Shown here: positions 1 to 5,615 of the stretch, piece after piece
Position numbering within the stretch: the first letter of the stretch is position 1
Layout: every line of letters begins with the position of its first letter
From: Solirubrobacteraceae bacterium
GTDB taxonomy: Bacteria; Actinomycetota; Thermoleophilia; Solirubrobacterales; Solirubrobacteraceae
DNA length: 5,615 nucleotides
Direction: 5' to 3'
Assembly (NCBI GenBank): GCA_025935735.1
Contig: JAICUS010000411.1
Coordinates: 1-5,615 of the forward strand
Made by a program: the position numbers and the translations under genes
Notes under the pieces: model-generated
Databases searched by the model: none
What the model saw: the letters and a program-made list of their open reading frames with translations, nothing else
Told to the model about the DNA's origin: nothing

Positions 1-12
1 CACGTCACTCAT
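1..12 (-). CDS. Start of an unidentified gene running off the left edge
   Basis: Only four codons are visible (Met-Ser-Asp-Val), so no function can be given. The start is supported by a near-perfect Shine-Dalgarno sequence (AAGGAG) five bases upstream, and by its position 53 bases after the stop codon of the oxidoreductase remnant on the same strand. It was probably co-transcribed with that oxidoreductase before the latter was broken. If the break at about position 183 is real, this gene has lost its old upstream region and may now depend on a different promoter. Confidence 0.5.
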
Positions 13-17
13 CGGAT

Positions 18-23
18 CTCCTT
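18..23 (-). promoter_or_regulatory. Strong ribosome binding site for the left-edge gene
   Basis: On the minus strand the sequence reads AAGGAG, then five bases (ATCCG), then ATG. It is the only strong Shine-Dalgarno match ahead of any start codon in the window, and it decides the start of the left-edge gene. The rest of the 53-base gap (13 to 65) holds a short CGG-rich run at about 48 to 61 and no convincing promoter or terminator. Confidence 0.6.
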
Positions 24-65
24 GTCGGGGTCGCGGGGAATACGCACCGCGGCGGCGGCGGGTCA

Positions 66-182
66 TTACGCGAGGGTGACGACGAGCTTGCCGCCGGCCC
101 GGCCGGCGTCCATGAGCCGGTGCGCGTCGGCGGTCTCGTCGGACGCGAGGACGCGCTTGGGCGCGGCGTCGAAGGCGCCGCA
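66..182 (-). pseudogene. C-terminal remnant of a quinone oxidoreductase / zinc-type alcohol dehydrogenase family gene
   Basis: Read on the minus strand, the frame ending at the stop codon TAA (68 to 66, followed at once by an in-frame TGA) gives about 38 residues, including DETADAHRLMDAG and GKLVVTLA. This pattern (acidic-rich stretch, then AHRLM-x-AG-x-x-GGK-hydrophobic-V) is how medium-chain dehydrogenase/reductases of the NADPH:quinone oxidoreductase type end. Family members are usually 300 to 340 residues, so about 90% is missing: the GroES-like catalytic domain and the whole Rossmann fold. Upstream of about position 182 the frame stays open but loses resemblance to the family, and the DNA there codes for a GH15 end on the other strand. 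The call rests on motif recognition of a short tail; the subfamily cannot be named. It cannot make a working enzyme. Confidence 0.6.
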
Positions 183-190
183 GCGGGATG
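176..190. other. Breakpoint joining two gene remnants head to head
   Basis: The oxidoreductase tail (minus strand, leftward) and the GH15 tail (plus strand, rightward) both begin in this interval, and each lacks everything upstream. A single join between two unrelated sequences explains both losses. No transposase, target-site duplication, tRNA or inverted repeat is visible at the join. A true deletion, inversion or translocation and an assembly chimera would look the same from here. The exact base is uncertain by about ten positions. Confidence 0.55.
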
Positions 191-448
191 CGGGAGCAGG
201 AGAACGCCTTCCTCGCCTGCTCGTTCTGGATGGTCGAGGCGCTCGCCCGCGCGCGCCGCCTCGACGAGGCCGCCGAGACGATGGACGCGCTCGTCGGCCT
301 GGCCACCGACGTCGGCCTCTACGCCGAGGAGATGGACCCGGCGGAGCGGCTCATGCGGGGCAACCTCCCGCAGGCCCTGACGCACCTCTCGCTGCTGAAC
401 GCCGCCGCGCTGTTCGCCGAGGCCGAGCGGGACGTGGCGGCGTCCTAG
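185..448 (+). pseudogene. C-terminal remnant of a GH15 (glucoamylase/trehalase-like) glycoside hydrolase
   Basis: The plus-strand frame encodes about 87 residues containing ENAFLACSFWMVEAL, then DVGLYAEEMDP, then GNLPQALTHLSLLNAA. These are the characteristic last helices of the alpha/alpha-barrel of bacterial GH15 enzymes, which cut alpha-glucosidic bonds in starch-like glucans or trehalose. The Glu pair in the AEE segment is probably where the catalytic base lies in this family. Full-length members are about 600 residues or more, so roughly 85% is missing. The frame is open back to position 116, but bases 116 to ~180 encode the oxidoreductase tail on the opposite strand, not GH15. The ATG at 188 is the first in-frame one after the join, has no ribosome binding site, and is probably an internal codon. 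The stop TAG (446 to 448) overlaps the stop of the convergent reductase gene. I read this as a broken gene, not a small real protein. Confidence 0.72.
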
Positions 449-1415
449 GCCGGCCGGCGCACCTGGTCGAGCAGCGCCGTCGCGGCGTGCACGGCCCGGA
501 CCATCGGCAGCTCGACGCCGGTGAGCTCGCCGAGCTCGAGGACGGCGGCGGAGAGCACGTCGAGCTCGAGCCGCCGCCCGGCCTCGAGGTCCTGCAGCAT
601 CGAGGTCTTGTGGTCGCCGACGGCGGCCGCGCCCTCGAGGCGGCGCTCGATCGACACGCGCGGCTCGCAGCCGAGCGCCCGGGCGAGCGCGAGCAGCTCC
701 TCCATCATCGCGCCGACCAGCGCGCGGGTCTCCGGGAAGCCGCAGAGCTGGGCCATGGTCGCGCCCGTGAGCGCGCTCAGCGGGTTGAACGTGGCGTTGC
801 CCAGCAGCTTGACCCAGATCTCCTCGCGCAGGTCGGGCACCACCCGGGCCTTGAGCCCGCCCGCCTTGAGCGCTTCGGCGAGCGCCGTGCAGCGCTCGCT
901 CGCGGACCGGTCGGGCTCGCCGAGCGAGAGCCGGGTGCCCTCGATGTGGTGGACCACGCCGGGGGCCGCGAGCTCGGTCGCGGGGTAGACGACGCAGCCG
1001 ATCGCCCGCTCCGGTGAGATGACCGCGCTGACCGCGCCGCCGGGGTCGACGCTCTCGAGGCGGTGGCCGTCGAGCGGGCCGCCGTGCGACTGGAAGTACC
1101 ACCAGGGAATCCCGTTCTGGGCCGCGACGACCGCGGTCTCGGGCCCGAGCAGCGGCGCGAGCAGCTCGCCGGCGTCCGCATAGGCGTACGCCTTCAGGCC
1201 GAGGAAGACCGTGTCGACCGGGCCGATCGCGTCCGGCCGGTCGGTCGCGGGGACCTCGACGGTGAAGTCGCCGAGCGCGCCGGTGACGCGCACGCCGTCG
1301 CGGCGCATCGCCTCCAGGTGCGGGCCGCGGGCCACGAGGTGGGTCTCGGTCCCGCCGCGGGCCAGGCACGCGCCGACGAACGCGCCGATCGCCCCCGCGC
1401 CGACGACCGCGACCT

Positions 1416-1419
<4 letters not shown>
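445..1419 (-). CDS. Ketopantoate reductase (ApbA/PanE) family protein; candidate oxalyl-CoA reductase
   Basis: A 324-residue NADPH-type reductase. The N-terminal Rossmann domain begins at once with the GAGAIG loop (7-12), and Arg31 sits where E. coli PanE binds the NADPH 2'-phosphate. The C-terminal helical domain carries the family's catalytic segment WVKLLGNATFNPL, with Lys204, Asn208 and Asn212 matching PanE Lys176, Asn180 and Asn184, and a TSMLQDLEAGR segment (272-282) near the usual acidic substrate site. Classical PanE reduces 2-dehydropantoate for coenzyme A synthesis. This one is somewhat longer, with an extra stretch after QNG (GIPWWYF to about 127, DPGG) that PanE lacks. The GTG start at 1419 overlaps the ligase stop (GTGA), leaves the Rossmann loop at the normal distance, and has no ribosome binding site, so translation is probably coupled to the ligase. 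Coupling to an oxalate-CoA-ligase-like gene recalls PanE2 of Methylobacterium extorquens, which reduces oxalyl-CoA to glyoxylate. The family is certain; the substrate is inferred, and ketopantoate remains possible. Confidence 0.88.
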
Positions 1420-2894
<1,475 letters not shown>

Positions 2895-2903
2895 TTCACA
2901 GTG

Positions 2904-4451
2904 TCACCCGACGGCCGCCGCGCCATCCGCGCGGAAGTCGCTGCCGGCGCCGGGCCCGCCGGCCAGCCAGATCGCCTGCGCGTGGCCGAGCCACTCGCTG
3001 CCGCGCGGCAGGCTCAGCGCGTGCAGCGTCGCCCGCGACAGCGCGTCGCGGGCCGGGTCGGCGCAGCCCTCCTCGATGCGGATCATGTCGTCGCGCTCGC
3101 CGATCTCCATCCCGCCGACGATCCAGCGCGGGGCGTCGACCGCGTCCTGCGGCGGCTGGCCGTCAAGCAGGCCGAGGAGCACCTGGACGTGGATCTGGGC
3201 GTGGACCTTCCCGCCCATCGTGCCCAGGATGCCCACGAGCCGTCCGTCGCGCTCGACCATGACCGGCATCAGCGTATGCGCCGGGCGGCGGCCGGGCGCG
3301 AGCGCGTTGGGGTGGGCGTCCTCCAGTGAGAAGCCGGCGCCGCGGTTCTGCAGCACGACGCCCGTCTCCGGCTCGAGGATCTCCGCCCCGAAGGAGTGGA
3401 ACAGGCTCTGGATGAGCGACACCGCCCAGCCGTCGCCGTCCCAGGCGACGATCGCGGCGGTGTCGCCGTTCGGGGTCGCGTTCGCCTGCACGGTGGCCGC
3501 GAGCCGGTGGCCGCCGGCGGCGCGCCGCGCCGCGGCGACCAGCTCGGCGACGTGCGCGTCGCCCAGCCAGGCCTCGCGGTCGAACGGCGCGCGCCGCGGG
3601 TCGCCGAGCAGCGTCGCGCGATCGTGGTCGCCCAGCCGCAGGATCTCGGCCAGCAGGCCGGCGTCGGCGCCGAGCGGGTCGGCGAGGTCGGCCGCCTCCA
3701 GCGCCGCGAGCGCCTGCAGGACGAGCAACCCCGAGGAGTTCGGCGGGCTCGTCAGGACGTCGAGGTCGAGGAACGGCCCGCGCAGCGGCGCCCCGCTCTC
3801 CGGGGCGTAGTCCCGCAGGTCGGCGGCCGTGACGTGCCCGCCCGCGGCGGCCAGGCGGTCGACGATCGCCCGCGCGATCGGGCCGTCGTAGAACGCGGCC
3901 GCGCCGTCGGCGGCGAGCGTGCCCAGGGTGCGGGCGAGCGCGGGCTGGCGCAGCCGGTCGCCGGCCGCGAGCCGCCGGCCGCCGGGGGCGAAGACGTCGG
4001 CCAGGCCGCGGTCGCGCATCGCCGCCGCGGCGATGGCGTCGGCCAGCCCCGGGGCGACGGCGACGCCCTCCTCGGCGTACGCGATCGCCGGCTCGAGCGC
4101 GCGCGCCCAGGGCTCCAGCGCGCCGAGCGCGTGGATGCGCTCCCAGCCGGCGACGAGCCCGGGCACGGTCACCGTCTGCGCCCCGGTGATCGGCATGGCG
4201 CGCAAGGCGTGCCGGTCGGCACCGCTGCCGGCCGGCCCGCTGGCGTTGACGCTGACCGTCTCGCCGCCCGGGGTGCGCACCAGCGCGAACAGGTCGCCGC
4301 CGAGCGCGCAGTTGTGCGGGTAGGTGACGGTGAGGACGGCGGCGGCGGCCAGCGCGGCGTCGAGGGCGTTGCCGCCGCGCGCGAACGCCGCCGCGGCGGC
4401 GTCGGTGGCCGGGCGGTGCGGCGTGGCGACCGCGTGCGGGGAGCGCGCCAT
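2904..4451 (-). CDS. Gamma-glutamyltransferase-like Ntn-hydrolase, HpxW/YwrD type; candidate oxamate amidohydrolase
   Basis: A 515-residue member of the GGT family, made as a precursor that cuts itself in front of a threonine which then serves as nucleophile. The N-terminus is typical (VATPHRPATDAAAAAFARGG, then AVLTVTYPHNCALGGD). The cleavage site is NGD/T331, giving subunits of about 330 and 185 residues, close to the 35.5 and 20 kDa reported for Klebsiella oxamate amidohydrolase HpxW. Ser349 matches the E. coli Thr409 position, the GG pair (413-414) and the final GSDFRADG (503-510) are kept. Residues that bind the glutamyl group in E. coli GGT are not: Arg114 aligns with Asn69, Asp433 with Gly373, Ser462 with His392. 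There is no signal peptide, unlike periplasmic GGT, so it acts inside the cell. The ATG at 4451, two bases after the ATPase stop, is chosen because the family homology begins there. The frame is open further upstream, but that is an artefact of high GC overlapping the ATPase. Activity on glutathione or gamma-glutamyl peptides looks unlikely; oxamate or another small amide is inferred. Confidence 0.88.
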   Translation of the reverse strand: MARSPHAVATPHRPATDAAAAAFARGGNALDAALAAAAVLTVTYPHNCALGGDLFALVRTPGGETVSVNASGPAGSGADRHALRAMPITGAQTVTVPGLVAGWERIHALGALEPWARALEPAIAYAEEGVAVAPGLADAIAAAAMRDRGLADVFAPGGRRLAAGDRLRQPALARTLGTLAADGAAAFYDGPIARAIVDRLAAAGGHVTAADLRDYAPESGAPLRGPFLDLDVLTSPPNSSGLLVLQALAALEAADLADPLGADAGLLAEILRLGDHDRATLLGDPRRAPFDREAWLGDAHVAELVAAARRAAGGHRLAATVQANATPNGDTAAIVAWDGDGWAVSLIQSLFHSFGAEILEPETGVVLQNRGAGFSLEDAHPNALAPGRRPAHTLMPVMVERDGRLVGILGTMGGKVHAQIHVQVLLGLLDGQPPQDAVDAPRWIVGGMEIGERDDMIRIEEGCADPARDALSRATLHALSLPRGSEWLGHAQAIWLAGGPGAGSDFRADGAAAVG

Positions 4452-4453
4452 CG

Positions 4454-5224
4454 CTAGACGATCCGGGCGAGGAACTCGCGGGTCCGGGCGCCGGCGGCCG
4501 CGGAGAAGATCCGCTCGGGCGGGCCCTCCTCGACGATCGCGCCGTCGTCCATGACGACGATGCGGTCGGCGGCGGTCTTCGCGAACGCCATCTCGTGTGA
4601 CACCACGACCATCGTCATGCCGTCGTCGGCGAGCTCGCGCATGACGCCGATGACCTCGCCGACCATCTCCGGGTCCAGCGCGCTCGTCGGCTCGTCGAAG
4701 AGCATCAGCGCCGGGCGCATGGCGAGCGCGCGGGCGATGGCGACGCGCTGCTGCTGGCCGCCGGAGAGCTGGGAGGGGTGGGCGTCGCGCTTGTCGGCGA
4801 GCCCGACGCGCTCCAGCAGCTCCGCGGCGCGCAGCCGGGCCGCCGCGCGGTCGACGCCGCGCACGCGGACCGGCCCGAGGCACACGTTCTCCAGCGCGGT
4901 CATGTGCGGGAAGAGGTTGAAGCGCTGGAAGACGAAGCCGATGTCCTCGCGCTGGCGGGCGATGTTGCGCGGCGTCTCCTCGCGCAGCGCGCCGCCGCGG
5001 CCGGCCCGGTAGCCGACGGGGTGGCCGTTGACCTCGATCCGGCCCGCGTCGATGCGCTCGAGGTGGTTGATGCAGCGCAGCAGGGTCGTCTTGCCCGAGC
5101 CGGACGGGCCGATGATCACGACGGTCTCGCCGTGGCGCACCTCCAGCGACACGTCGCGCAGGACGACCAGCTCCCCGAACGCCTTGTGCACCCCGTCCAT
5201 GCGCAGGATCGGCCCGTCGCTCAT
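4454..5224 (-). CDS. Polar amino acid-type ABC transporter, ATP-binding protein
   Basis: A 256-residue ATPase of the GlnQ/HisP group, which powers uptake through a PAAT-family permease at the inner face of the membrane. Complete nucleotide-binding site: Walker [10 protein letters not shown] (39-47), Q-loop Gln100 in [13 protein letters not shown], signature LSGGQQQR (153-160), Walker B LMLFDEP (173-179) followed by TSALD, and H-loop His210 in VVVSHEM. Length is typical (240-260), with a slightly long loop at about 70-90 ([17 protein letters not shown]) between the first strands and the Q-loop, as in some relatives. The ATG at 5224 overlaps the permease stop (ATGA), the usual sign of translational coupling. 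Substrate class comes from family resemblance only; the ATPase does not tell which solute is carried. Confidence 0.95.
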   Translation of the reverse strand: MSDGPILRMDGVHKAFGELVVLRDVSLEVRHGETVVIIGPSGSGKTTLLRCINHLERIDAGRIEVNGHPVGYRAGRGGALREETPRNIARQREDIGFVFQRFNLFPHMTALENVCLGPVRVRGVDRAAARLRAAELLERVGLADKRDAHPSQLSGGQQQRVAIARALAMRPALMLFDEPTSALDPEMVGEVIGVMRELADDGMTMVVVSHEMAFAKTAADRIVVMDDGAIVEEGPPERIFSAAAGARTREFLARIV

Positions 5225-5615
5225 CGCGCGCCCCGCGCCGCGCCGAGCTCGATCCCCGTGCCGGAGCCGAACAGCCGCCGGCCGAGGCCGGCCGCGCGGA
5301 CCTCGCCGCTGCGGGCGGCCAGCCGGCGCTCGATCCAGCTCTGGATGAAGCCCCAGATCGTCGTCAGCGCCAGGTAGTAGACCGCGGCGGCGAGGAAGAT
5401 CTCGAACGTCCGGAACGTCGTCGAGTTGAGCTCCTGCGCGTTGAGGAAGAGCTCCTCCACCCCGATCACGCTCAGCAGCGACGTGACCTTCATCATGTTG
5501 TTGAACTCGTTGCCGAGCGGCGGGATCATGATCCGCACGGCCTGCGGCAGCACCACGAAGCGCATCGCGCGGCCGCGCGTCATGCCGAGCGACTCGGCCG
5601 CCTCCAGCTGGCCGG
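5221..5615 (-). CDS. Polar amino acid-type ABC transporter permease, C-terminal part (cut by window edge)
   Basis: The last 130 residues of an inner-membrane permease of the HisM/GlnP type; the N-terminal half lies beyond the right edge. The visible part opens inside the EAA loop ([22 protein letters not shown]), which docks onto the ATPase. It continues with the family block [20 protein letters not shown] and ends with a membrane segment ([20 protein letters not shown]) and a basic cytoplasmic tail (IERRLAAR). The ATG at 5583 is internal: the frame continues upstream through EAAESLG to the window edge. The tail after IERRLAAR is about 30 residues, rich in Gly, Ala and Arg. It overlaps the ATPase start by four bases. 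The periplasmic substrate-binding protein that would fix specificity is not in the window and may lie upstream. Confidence 0.93.
   Translation of the reverse strand, partial: GQLEAAESLGMTRGRAMRFVVLPQAVRIMIPPLGNEFNNMMKVTSLLSVIGVEELFLNAQELNSTTFRTFEIFLAAAVYYLALTTIWGFIQSWIERRLAARSGEVRAAGLGRRLFGSGTGIELGAARGAR

Noticed and set aside
48..61. CGG-rich run as a terminator or repeat element
   Set aside because: Too short, with no stable stem followed by a T-run; short GC triplet runs are expected at this base composition.
188..448. An independent 86-residue small protein on the plus strand
   Set aside because: The sequence matches the end of GH15 enzymes in order and content and has no ribosome binding site, so a truncated gene is the simpler reading.
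4452..4883. Upstream extension of the hydrolase frame to a start at 4883
   Set aside because: The extension is Arg-rich, lies inside the well-conserved ATPase gene, and family homology begins just after the ATG at 4451.

Overview
The window is very GC-rich, and almost all of it is coding on the minus strand in tightly packed, overlapping genes. This points to a high-GC bacterium. The style fits a soil actinobacterium (for example the Solirubrobacter/Conexibacter side of the phylum), but lineage cannot be fixed from this sequence alone.

Right to left (the direction of transcription), positions 5615 to 445 hold five genes with almost no space between them: the end of a polar amino acid ABC transporter permease (running off the right edge), its ATPase, a leaderless gamma-glutamyltransferase-like Ntn-hydrolase, an AMP-forming acyl-CoA synthetase of the AAE3/Pcs60 (oxalate-CoA ligase) type, and a ketopantoate-reductase (ApbA/PanE) family enzyme. 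Junctions are a 4-nt overlap, a 2-nt gap, a 9-nt gap and a 4-nt overlap, so this looks like one operon whose promoter lies beyond the right edge.

The three enzymes make sense as a pathway. Some GGT-family hydrolases act on oxamate (HpxW, giving oxalate). AAE3/Pcs60 enzymes turn oxalate into oxalyl-CoA. In Methylobacterium extorquens a PanE paralogue (PanE2) reduces oxalyl-CoA to glyoxylate. The hydrolase here has lost the residues that bind the gamma-glutamyl group in true GGT. I therefore propose an import-to-glyoxylate route for oxamate or another oxalyl-amide. This is inference from family knowledge and gene order, not proven.

Positions 1 to 448 are different. They hold the start of a minus-strand gene at the left edge (four codons, good ribosome binding site), the last ~38 codons of a quinone-oxidoreductase/zinc-alcohol-dehydrogenase-like gene (minus), and the last ~86 codons of a GH15 glucoamylase/trehalase-like gene (plus). 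The two remnants meet head to head near position 183, and both are missing everything upstream of that point. This is the mark of a rearrangement breakpoint or of a chimeric assembly.
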